From NCBI GenBank assembly GCA_036375275.1, contig DASUSF010000008.1, forward strand, positions 1 through 8,318: a DNA stretch of 8,318 nt, given 5' to 3'. The notes beneath the pieces were generated by a model. The model ran no database searches and was not told the origin of the DNA. It saw only the letters and a list, made by a program, of their open reading frames with translations. Made by a program: the position numbers and the translations under genes. Within the stretch, counting starts at the first letter, position 1, and every line of letters starts with the position of its first letter. Source of the DNA: DASUSF01 sp036375275 (lineage in GTDB: Bacteria; Pseudomonadota; Alphaproteobacteria; Geminicoccales; Geminicoccaceae). Shown here piece after piece: positions 1 to 5,831 of the stretch.

Positions 1-114
1 CGGCTCGAGATCGACGGGCGCGGGGAGCGGAATCTCGCCTGGCCGACCGACGACGAGGTCCCGCAGTGGCGGAACCGCCGGGTGGAGGTGATCAACCTCG
101 GCCTCGCCGGCTGA
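1..114 (+). CDS. OmpA-family outer-membrane/peptidoglycan-associated protein, C-terminal end (partial)
   Basis: This is the last 37 codons of a gene that begins before the window, ending in TGA at 112-114. The translated tail has the pattern G-R-G-E-R-N-L, then about ten residues, then W-R-N-R-R-V-E-V-I. This matches the end of the OmpA/MotB C-terminal domain, where a G-x-G-E segment is followed by the N-R-R-V-E-[IV] signature. The family binds peptidoglycan non-covalently in the periplasm and usually sits at the end of an outer-membrane barrel or lipoprotein. The N-terminal part, and so the type of OmpA protein, cannot be seen. It runs convergently towards the CooC-like gene, with a hairpin-rich spacer between them. 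The family call is fairly secure despite the short length because the signature is distinctive. Confidence 0.75.
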   Translation, partial: RLEIDGRGERNLAWPTDDEVPQWRNRRVEVINLGLAG

Positions 115-137
115 GCACCCGCGGTCCGGCACGGGAT

Positions 138-180
138 GCAGGCGGCCCTGGAGCCGCCTGCCCTACGCCCCTTTCGGGCG
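138..180. terminator. Twin hairpins between convergent genes, probable bidirectional terminator
   Basis: The spacer between the OmpA-type stop (114) and the CooC-like stop (204) holds a perfect 9-bp stem, GCAGGCGGC (138-146) with GCCGCCTGC (153-161), around a 6-nt loop. It is followed by a 5-bp stem, CGCCC (166-170) with GGGCG (176-180), around a 5-nt loop. Position between two converging genes fits termination from both sides. No clear T-tract follows on either strand, so this is not a textbook intrinsic terminator. Confidence 0.5.
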
Positions 181-203
181 AGCGGTAGATCCTCGGGGAA
201 CGG

Positions 204-1025
204 TCAGAACGGCAGACCGGTCCCGCTCTCGGGACGCTGCGCGCCGGGCGCGGAAAGGTTGCCGATCCTGGCCGCGAGCTCCCGGATCGCCTCGATGCCC
301 GGACCGTCCGGGGCGTGGTCGATCGGCGCCTTGCCCGCCCGTTCGGCGTCGACGAAGGCCGGGTCCAGGGGCACGCGGCCCAGAAGCTCCATCTCGTGCT
401 TGGTGCAGAACGTCTCGATCGCCGCCTGGTCGTCGGCGTCACGGACCTTGTTGGCCACCGCGTACACGTGCGGGATGGCGAGTTCGCGCGCCAGCTCCGC
501 GGTGCGCGCCCCGGCCTCGAGCGAGCGGTAGTAGGGCTCGACCACGATCAGCATCAGATCGACGTGCCTGGCGGTGCCGCGTCGGAGATGCTCGAGCCCC
601 GCCTCCATGTCGGTCACGGTGTGCTCGCCGAAGCCGGACAGCTCGGCGATCATGCCGCGCACCGCGCGGTGCGACGCGCACATGCAGCCCTGGCCGGCGG
701 AGCCGTGCTCCGGCTGGCCCATGACGATCAGGTCGACCCCGTCCGCCGCGCGGGTGACGTAGCGCTCTCGGAGCTCGGCCTCGGGCACGGCGAGCTCCAG
801 CCTGCGCCCGCCGTCGCCGGTCTCGACGCTCCGCATCACGGACGAGCGGGTGTAGGTGATGGCCTCGGCCTGGCTCGGGCTCAGCCCGAGAACCAGCGCG
901 AGGTTGGGGTTGGTGTCGCCGTCGATCGCGAGGACCTGGCCGGTCTCCCGGCCGAGGAGCCGGGCGAGCGTGCCAGCGATCGTGGTCTTGCCCGACCCAC
1001 CCTTGCCGACGGTCGCGATCTTCAT
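204..1025 (-). CDS. CooC-like deviant Walker A (MinD/SIMIBI) ATPase, putative Ni-enzyme maturation factor
   Basis: The 273-residue product has a deviant Walker A G-K-G-G-S-G-K-T at 7-14 with the signature Lys8. It also has an Asp-rich switch I segment (D35, D37), a switch II segment D-M-E-A-G-L-E-H-L at 139-147, and N192-K193-V194. Between the switches lies Cys114-Met-Cys116. CooC dimers bind a metal through such a CxC pair and use ATP to help load nickel into CO dehydrogenase. The length matches that family. The ATG at 1025 is chosen because AGGAGG lies 5 nt upstream and the P-loop strand starts at once; an upstream in-frame start at 1079 would add 18 unlikely residues. It is the last gene of the leftward run, 60 bp after the second permease. 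No CO dehydrogenase is visible, so the client enzyme is unknown; a hydrogenase or another metalloenzyme is possible. Confidence 0.85.
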   Translation of the reverse strand: MKIATVGKGGSGKTTIAGTLARLLGRETGQVLAIDGDTNPNLALVLGLSPSQAEAITYTRSSVMRSVETGDGGRRLELAVPEAELRERYVTRAADGVDLIVMGQPEHGSAGQGCMCASHRAVRGMIAELSGFGEHTVTDMEAGLEHLRRGTARHVDLMLIVVEPYYRSLEAGARTAELARELAIPHVYAVANKVRDADDQAAIETFCTKHEMELLGRVPLDPAFVDAERAGKAPIDHAPDGPGIEAIRELAARIGNLSAPGAQRPESGTGLPF

Positions 1026-1030
1026 CTCAT

Positions 1031-1036
1031 CCTCCT
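1031..1036 (-). promoter_or_regulatory. Ribosome binding site of the CooC-like gene
   Basis: A perfect AGGAGG on the minus strand is separated by 5 nt from the ATG at 1025. It fixes that start over the upstream alternative at 1079. It is clearly stronger than the weak sites ahead of the two permeases, which suggests independent, efficient translation of the ATPase. Confidence 0.8.
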
Positions 1037-1085
1037 GCGTCTCGAGGCTCGAAGTGGCGCATGGCGCTGCCCGAATCAAGCGATC

Positions 1086-1940
1086 TCACTCGCGCCGCAG
1101 CCCATCGATCACCTGCGTCACGGCGACGATGGCGAGCACGATCGCGAGGCCGGGAAACACCGAAAGCCACCAGGCGCGGTAGAGGAAGGCCTGCGCGTTC
1201 TCGATCAGGCGGCCCCAGCTCACGACGTTCGGGTCGGACAGGCCGAGATAGCTGAGGCCGGCCTCGGTCAGGATCGCGCCGGCGACGATCAGCGAGAGCG
1301 TGGCCAGGATCGGCCGGACCGCGTTCGGCAGCACGTGCCGGCGGATCACCCAGAGCGGACCGCCGCCGAGCGCCACCGCGGCCTGGACGAACTCCCGCGC
1401 GCGCAGCGAAAGCGCCTCGGCGCGCACGATCCGGGCGAGCCCGGGCCACGACATCAGCCCGAGCACCAGGATCAGATTGGTGAGCGACCCGCCGAACAGG
1501 CCGGCGACCAGGATCGCGACGAAGAAGCGTGGCACCACCTGCACGACCTCGGTCAGCCGCATCAGCAGATCGTCGGTCCAGCCGCCGACGAAGCCGGCGG
1601 TGACGCCGACCGCCGTCCCGATCAGGGCGCTGAGGGCGGCGACCGCGAGCCCGGCGGTGAGCGAGGTGCGCGCGCCCGCGATGATCGCGGAGAGCAGGTC
1701 GCGCCCGAGGTCGTCGGTGCCGAACGGGTGGGAAAGGCTCGGCGGTTGGAACGGGGCCGCGACGCTCGCCATGGGATCGTAGGGCGCCAGGAGACCCGTG
1801 AGCAGCGCGGCGGCGGCGAACGGCATCAGCAGGACGAGGCCGATCACGAGCGGGAGCTTGCGCGGAGCGGGCCGGGCGGCGCCCGGCAGCGGCGTCGCCG
1901 GCGCGCGACCCCGCCACATCCGGACCGGCTCAGCGCGCAT
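1086..1940 (-). CDS. DppC-like ABC transporter permease (peptide/nickel/opine family)
   Basis: This 284-residue inner-membrane protein has a long cytoplasmic N-terminus, a first membrane segment near 30-51, then A-P-Y-D-P and the motif H-P-F-G-T-D-D-L-G-R-D at 71-81, which is typical of DppC/OppC/NikC permeases. Further hydrophobic segments lie near 95-116, 139-167, 211-230 and 258-279. The cytoplasmic EAA-type loop, where the ATPase docks, is at about 183-206 and ends R-H-V-L-P-N. The first ATG overlaps the end of the DppB-like gene by 11 bp, indicating translational coupling. Met8 (position 1919) is an alternative start, and neither has a strong ribosome site. It should form the membrane channel with the DppB-like partner. 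Substrate cannot be read from a permease alone. Confidence 0.9.
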   Translation of the reverse strand: MRAEPVRMWRGRAPATPLPGAARPAPRKLPLVIGLVLLMPFAAAALLTGLLAPYDPMASVAAPFQPPSLSHPFGTDDLGRDLLSAIIAGARTSLTAGLAVAALSALIGTAVGVTAGFVGGWTDDLLMRLTEVVQVVPRFFVAILVAGLFGGSLTNLILVLGLMSWPGLARIVRAEALSLRAREFVQAAVALGGGPLWVIRRHVLPNAVRPILATLSLIVAGAILTEAGLSYLGLSDPNVVSWGRLIENAQAFLYRAWWLSVFPGLAIVLAIVAVTQVIDGLRRE

Positions 1941-2910
1941 CGAGCGCCTCGCCCTGGCGGATGCGCGGGTCGATCAGGCCGTAGACGAGGTCGGTGATCA
2001 GGTTGGCGACGAGCGTGATCGCGGCGACGAACAGGAGGACCCCGATGATCAGCGGGTAGTCCCGGTCGAGCGAGGCGTTCACGATCAGCCGGCCGAGCCC
2101 CGGCCACGCGAACACGTTCTCGACGAGGACCGCGCCGGCGATCAGCCAGCCGACCCGGTTCCCGATCAGGGTGACGACCGGGAGGATGCCGTTCGGCAGG
2201 GCGTGCGCGTACTGCGCCCGGCGGATGCTCAGTCCCTTGGCGAGGGCGGTCGTGAAGTACGGGCGCTGCATCTCGGCGGTGAGCGAGGCGCGCGAGATCA
2301 GCACCGTGAAGGCGAGCTGATGGAGGGTGAGGGTGAGGCAGGGCAGGACCGCATGGTGGGCGACGTCGAGCCAGTGGGCGAGGCCGGCATGGTCCGCGCG
2401 CGGGTCGACCATGCCGTGGGTCGGGAACCAGCCCGCCTGGATCGAGAGCGCGAACAGGAGCAGCTGGCCGAGCCAGAAGATCGGGACGGCGTAGCAGACC
2501 AGGGTGCAGGTGACGACGATGGCCTCGCCGGCGGTGCCGCGCCGGCGCGCCGCCAGGGCACCGCATCCGACGCCGAGCAGCGCCGAGACGACGATCGCCG
2601 GCACCATCAGGATGAGGGTTGCGGGCACGCGCTCGAGGACCACCTGGAGCACCGGCGCCTTGAAGCCGTAGGACTGGCCGAGCTCGCCCTGGAGCAGCAG
2701 CCCGAGGAAGCGGAGGTAACGCTCGAACAGCGGCCGGTCGAGCCCGTACAGGCGCTCGATCGCCGCCTGGGTCTCGGCGGTCACGAACTCGCCCCCAAGC
2801 GCGACCACCGGCCCGCCGGGCGCGAGGTGGACCAGGAAGAAGACCAGGGTCCCGATGCCGAGCAGCATCGGCACGAGCTGGAGCAGCCGGCGGACGAGGT
2901 AGCGGCCCAT
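1930..2910 (-). CDS. DppB-like ABC transporter permease (peptide/nickel/opine family)
   Basis: The 326-residue product starts M-G-R-Y-L-V-R-R-L-L, the usual opening of DppB/OppB/NikB permeases, with a first membrane helix at about 8-30. The periplasmic part that follows carries L-D-R-P (57-60) and G-E-L-G-Q-S (75-80), both common in the family. Further membrane segments lie near 95-119, 131-157, 187-206, 245-263 and 286-310. The EAA-type ATPase-docking loop is at about 219-240 (A-L-A-K-G-L through H-A-L-P-N), and the conserved V-F-A-W-P-G-L-G is at 266-273. Length is normal and the frame is intact. It starts 18 bp after the binding-protein stop and overlaps the next permease, so the three genes are almost certainly co-transcribed. 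Only the substrate is uncertain. Confidence 0.92.
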   Translation of the reverse strand: MGRYLVRRLLQLVPMLLGIGTLVFFLVHLAPGGPVVALGGEFVTAETQAAIERLYGLDRPLFERYLRFLGLLLQGELGQSYGFKAPVLQVVLERVPATLILMVPAIVVSALLGVGCGALAARRRGTAGEAIVVTCTLVCYAVPIFWLGQLLLFALSIQAGWFPTHGMVDPRADHAGLAHWLDVAHHAVLPCLTLTLHQLAFTVLISRASLTAEMQRPYFTTALAKGLSIRRAQYAHALPNGILPVVTLIGNRVGWLIAGAVLVENVFAWPGLGRLIVNASLDRDYPLIIGVLLFVAAITLVANLITDLVYGLIDPRIRQGEALDAR

Positions 2911-2928
2911 CCGTGACCGCCGGGCAGG

Positions 2929-4488
2929 CTACTTGTAGCGGGCGCGCTCGGCGAACTGCCCGGTCCAGGGGCTGAAGCCCTCGAGCGTGTCGCGGTGGCC
3001 GGTGACGAAGGTCGTCTCGACCAGCCACCAGTAGGGGAGCTCGCGCCCGAGGATCTCCTGGACCTCGTGGTAGGCCTGGCTCCGCGCCTCGCGTTCCGAG
3101 GTCCGCCCCGCGGCGTCGAACAGCTCGTCCACCTTCTCGTTCCGGTAGGCCGCGGCATTGGAGAACGGAACCGGCCCGATGTTGCTCGAGACGTACATCC
3201 GCTTGACCCCGATGTCCGGGTCGGTGCCGTTGCAGTACGAGATCAGGTTGGTGTCGAAGTCGCGCTGAGCGAAGATCGCCTCGACCGTGGCGGCGCGGTC
3301 CAGCGGGCGCGAGACCAGGTCGATCCCGACCCCGGCCAGATCCTGCTTCATGACCTCGGCGTATTTGTTGAAGGTCGGGAAGTGGACCATGTCGATCGTG
3401 AAGCGGGCGCCGTTGCCGTCGGCCGCGCGACCGGCGGCGTCCAGCAGCTCCTCCGCCTTCGCCGGGTCGTGCTCGTAGCTCTCCAGGCTCGGCGGCCAGT
3501 GCGCCCAGGCGATCGCGCTGGAGATCGGCGCCTCGGCCACCGCACCCCAGCCGAACAGAACCTGGTCGACGACGCGCTGCCGGTCGATGGCGTCCGCGAT
3601 CGCCTGGCGGACCTCGAGCGGCTGGACCACCTCCCGCTCGAGATTGAACGAGACCGTCATGATGCAGTTGCCGCCGCCCGCCCCGGTCGAACTCTCGAGC
3701 AGCGCGATGCCGTCCGCCTCCTCCAGGCGCTCGACGTCCGCGAGCGGCACCCGGTTGACGTAGTCCACCTCGCCCTGCTGCAGCGCCAGGACCTGGGTGG
3801 TCTCGTCGGGAATCACCCGGAAGATCAGCCGCTCGAGATGCGGCAGCCCGTCCTTGAAGTAATCCGGGTTCCGCTCGAGGGTCACGGTGTCGCCCGCCTC
3901 GTAGGACGCGAGCCGGAACGGCCCGGTGCCGACCGGCGCCAGGTTGGCAGGGTGCCCGGCCGGGTCGCCCCCGGTCTCGAACACGTGCTTCGGCAGGATC
4001 GGCGCTTCGGTCACGTCGAGGCGCTGGAGCAGGGGCCCATAGGGCTCCTTCATCCGGAAGACCACGGTGCGCTCGTCCGGGGTCGCGATCTCCGCCACGA
4101 CGTCGCCGAGCCCCGCCTTGGTCCTGGAATGGTGCTCGAACAGCACGTTCTCGAAGGTGAACTTCACGTCGTCCGCGGTGAACGGCTCGCCGTCGTGCCA
4201 GCGGACGTTGGGGGCCAGGTGGAAGGTGTATTCCCTGCTGTCGTCGCTGACCTCCCACCTGGTGGCTAGATCCGGCACCGGCGAAAGGTCCTCGTCGAGC
4301 CCGACCAGTCCATTGAACATGGAGTCCGCGACCACGTGGACGTTGGCGCCGGTCGTGATCCCGGGATTGAAGTGGCCGGGATCGGCGTCGATCGCGATCA
4401 CCGCCGTTCCCCCGCCCTCCTGCGCACTGGCCGACGGCATCCACAGCAAGGCGGCGACCGCCAGGGTCGCGCCGAGGGTGCGTTGCAT
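2929..4488 (-). CDS. ABC transporter substrate-binding protein, family 5 (peptide/nickel/opine)
   Basis: The 519-residue protein begins with a Sec signal peptide (about 1-22, cleavage after A-S-A before Gln23) with no lipobox, so it is predicted to be a free periplasmic protein. The family-5 solute-binding signature is at about 74-113 (L-A-T-R-W, then the R-W-H-D-G and A-D-D-V stretches). Later family motifs include G-T-G-P-F at 187-191, N-P-D-Y-F near 207-211 and the S-Y-C-N-G-T-D-P-D segment at 417-425. It would capture a ligand and hand it to the two downstream permeases. Ligands in this family include di- and oligopeptides, opines, glutathione, haem and nickel chelates, and sequence alone does not decide between them. 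Only two Cys are present in the mature part (275 and 419). The start has a G-rich ribosome site (4497-4503) 8 nt upstream and a promoter just beyond it. Confidence 0.92.
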   Translation of the reverse strand: MQRTLGATLAVAALLWMPSASAQEGGGTAVIAIDADPGHFNPGITTGANVHVVADSMFNGLVGLDEDLSPVPDLATRWEVSDDSREYTFHLAPNVRWHDGEPFTADDVKFTFENVLFEHHSRTKAGLGDVVAEIATPDERTVVFRMKEPYGPLLQRLDVTEAPILPKHVFETGGDPAGHPANLAPVGTGPFRLASYEAGDTVTLERNPDYFKDGLPHLERLIFRVIPDETTQVLALQQGEVDYVNRVPLADVERLEEADGIALLESSTGAGGGNCIMTVSFNLEREVVQPLEVRQAIADAIDRQRVVDQVLFGWGAVAEAPISSAIAWAHWPPSLESYEHDPAKAEELLDAAGRAADGNGARFTIDMVHFPTFNKYAEVMKQDLAGVGIDLVSRPLDRAATVEAIFAQRDFDTNLISYCNGTDPDIGVKRMYVSSNIGPVPFSNAAAYRNEKVDELFDAAGRTSEREARSQAYHEVQEILGRELPYWWLVETTFVTGHRDTLEGFSPWTGQFAERARYK

Positions 4489-4526
4489 GACCCGGATCCC
4501 CCCGCTTGCATTCGATTCTTGCGGGC

Positions 4527-4555
4527 AGTAGCCGGCTTCGCGCGCGCCCTGTCAA
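4527..4555 (-). promoter_or_regulatory. Promoter of the transporter-CooC transcript, with overlapping inverted repeat
   Basis: On the minus strand there is a perfect -35 TTGACA (4555-4550), a 17-bp spacer, and GCTACT (4532-4527) as -10. The latter resembles the GCTA-type -10 described for alphaproteobacterial housekeeping promoters. Transcription would start near 4520, giving a leader of about 32 nt before the binding-protein ATG. An inverted repeat, CGGCTT/AAGCCG (4559-4554 and 4538-4533), overlaps the -35 and the spacer with half-site centres 21 bp apart, as expected for an operator. The motif positions are seen directly; activity is inferred. Confidence 0.6.
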
Positions 4556-4567
4556 GCCGAGGTCCGG

Positions 4568-5101
4568 TCAGGGCGTCGGGGCGGAGCCTCCGGAGCGACG
4601 CGCCACCAGCTCGAGGACGCGCGCGACGGCCTCCGGGAGCGCCGCCTCGACCCTGGGGTCGAGGCCGATCTCGAACCGGTCGGTACGCGCCGGCTGGCAG
4701 CCGACGATCCGGACCACCGCCGGCAGGGTCGCGACCGCGGCCGCCAGCGCGAGCGCCCGGAGCGGGGTCGCATAGTGGGTGTCGGCGAACCAGTCGCGGC
4801 GCTGGTGCAGCGAGAGGTGCGCCAGGTCGGGCAGCTCCGGCTCGAGGACGAAGACCCGTCCCGGCACCTCGCCCCGATCGACGGCGTCGAGCAGGATCAG
4901 CCGCTCGGAGGGCTCCATGAGCTCCTGGACGAGGCTCATGCCGCCGATCCCGGTCTCGATCACCTTGACGTGCCGCGGCAGCCGCGGGTCGCGGGCCAGC
5001 GCCTCCGCCGCTCGCACCCCGAAGCCGTCGTCGCCGCGCAGCACGTTGCCGACGCCGGCGACGAGGACGCGCGCCGCGGCGAGAGGGCCGGTCCTGGTCA
5101 C
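4568..5101 (-). CDS. Hydrogenase-maturation-type endopeptidase (peptidase M52 family)
   Basis: The 177-residue product has the family's opening G-V-G-N-x-L-R-G-D-D-G-F-G at 16-28. M52 enzymes recognise nickel already inserted in the large subunit of a [NiFe]-hydrogenase and cut off its C-terminal extension, closing the site. Nickel-contacting positions known from HybD (Glu16, Asp62, His93) match Asp25, Asp72 (in L-L-D-A) and His109 (in D-T-H-Y). Asp replaces Glu at the first, as in HycI-type proteases. A late V-G-C-Q-P segment and a final I-G-L-D-P plus amphipathic helix also fit the family. Translation starts at a GTG at 5101 with no clear ribosome site. It lies 79 bp after the VOC gene and 79 bp before the binding-protein gene. 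No hydrogenase subunit is in the window, so the substrate is encoded elsewhere or the protein has been repurposed. Confidence 0.85.
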   Translation of the reverse strand: MTRTGPLAAARVLVAGVGNVLRGDDGFGVRAAEALARDPRLPRHVKVIETGIGGMSLVQELMEPSERLILLDAVDRGEVPGRVFVLEPELPDLAHLSLHQRRDWFADTHYATPLRALALAAAVATLPAVVRIVGCQPARTDRFEIGLDPRVEAALPEAVARVLELVARRSGGSAPTP

Positions 5102-5102
5102 G

Positions 5103-5177
5103 CCGGCTCAAGCAGCGCGAGGCGCGGTAGCCGACCGGGAACCGGCCCAAGCAACGCCCGGCGCGACAGGCGACCCG
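5103..5177. repeat. Imperfect 39-bp-period tandem duplication filling the VOC-protease gap
   Basis: Bases 5103-5138 and 5142-5177 align without gaps at an offset of 39 bp, with 28 of 36 positions identical. The blocks share CCGGC, CAAGCA, GGCGCG and CGACC. Together they occupy nearly the whole 79-bp gap between the two genes. No further copy was seen in the window. Confidence 0.5.
5126..5154 (-). promoter_or_regulatory. Possible promoter of the M52 protease gene
   Basis: On the minus strand TTGCTT (5154-5149) is followed by a 17-bp spacer and GCTACC (5131-5126). This has the same geometry and nearly the same -10 as the better promoter upstream of the binding-protein gene. The start would fall near 5119, leaving a leader of about 18 nt before the GTG at 5101. 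The -35 matches consensus only in TTG, so support is modest. Confidence 0.33.
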
Positions 5178-5180
5178 AGA

Positions 5181-5630
5181 TCAGGGCTTCGGCCCGATGA
5201 ACTCGATGGTGACGCCGTCGGCGTCCTGGAGGTAGCAGACCTCGCGGCCCTGGTTGGGACCGGCGTCGATCGCGATCACCTCTCCGACCAGGGCGAAGCC
5301 GAATCGTCCGGCCGCCTCGACCGCGGCGCCCACGTCGCGGACGTCGAGCGCGAGATGGGCACTACCCGCATCGCACAGCCGCCCCACGACCCGTCCGGGC
5401 GGCGGAGAGCGGTACTGGATCAGCTCGATCCGGTGGCCGGGCCCCTCGACGAAGGCGACCTCGATGTCCGGCTCGGGCAGGCCGGTCATCCTGCCGATCA
5501 GCTCGGGGCTGCGGGGCGCCCGCGACAGGAGCTCGAAGCCGAGCCCGTCCCTGAAGAAGGCGATCGCGCGGTCGAGATCCGAGACCGTGAAGTTGGTGTG
5601 GTTGAAGCCGGTGACATCGATCGCCGCCAT
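5181..5630 (-). CDS. VOC superfamily (glyoxalase/bleomycin resistance/dioxygenase fold) protein
   Basis: The 149-residue protein is a single two-module VOC domain. The first module runs from the N-F-T-V-S-D-L-D-R-A segment (13-22) through F-F-R-D-G-L-G-F (25-32). The second starts at A-H-L-A-L-D-V (91-97) and ends with D-A-D-G-V-T-I-E-F (136-144). The expected metal ligands His11, Glu69, His92 and Glu143 are all present, so a metal-dependent enzyme such as a glyoxalase, isomerase or ring-cleavage enzyme is more likely than a sequestering protein. The substrate cannot be told. The start has AGGGGG (5640-5635 on the minus strand) 4 nt upstream. It is followed by the M52 protease gene on the same strand. 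A role in metal handling is not shown by the sequence and would be pure inference from position. Confidence 0.85.
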   Translation of the reverse strand: MAAIDVTGFNHTNFTVSDLDRAIAFFRDGLGFELLSRAPRSPELIGRMTGLPEPDIEVAFVEGPGHRIELIQYRSPPPGRVVGRLCDAGSAHLALDVRDVGAAVEAAGRFGFALVGEVIAIDAGPNQGREVCYLQDADGVTIEFIGPKP

Positions 5631-5831
5631 GTCGCCCCCTGTGTCACCTGCTGGTGCCGCAATGTCCCGATCGCCGTGGCTCGGCCCGATCCACGTCGGC
5701 CCGTCGCCGCGGGTAGAGCGTTCGCACCGATCGGGCGGCGGATCAAGGACCCGGAGCGCGCCGCCTTCGCCCGCCCGCCGGGGATGATCGTGGCCTGGCC
5801 GGACGCGATCCGCCCCGCCGCCGGCGCCGGC
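5631..5831. other. Non-coding gap between ChaN-type and VOC genes
   Basis: No convincing gene is seen in these 201 bp. Frames crossing it are rich in Arg, Pro and Ala with no family features. A perfect 12-bp palindrome, GCCGGCGCCGGC (5820-5831), touches the ChaN-type stop but lacks a T-tract. TTGATC near 5751 on the minus strand has no good -10 partner. The gap is long enough to hold a separate promoter for the VOC gene. Confidence 0.5.

Noticed and set aside
315..1997. Long plus-strand open frame (560 codons) opposite the CooC-like and DppC-like genes, and a similar one at 1798-2916
   Set aside because: Both are antisense to clear family members. The products are dominated by Arg, Asp, Gln, Glu, Gly, Ala and His with no domain motifs, a usual by-product of GC-rich codon use.
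1844..4555. 903-codon minus-strand open frame overlapping the binding protein and DppB-like permease
   Set aside because: It is out of frame with both genes. Its product is Arg/Pro/Ala/Gly-rich and shows no family features, whereas the in-frame products match known families end to end.
4489..5180. Two intergenic gaps of exactly 79 bp each (4489-4567 and 5102-5180), as a possible duplicated spacer
   Set aside because: The sequences do not align beyond the similar -10 motif. The equal lengths look like coincidence.
5820..5831. Perfect 12-bp palindrome GCCGGCGCCGGC next to the ChaN-type stop, as a terminator
   Set aside because: With a minimal loop it leaves only a 4-bp stem and there is no T-tract. 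Such palindromes are expected by chance at this GC content.
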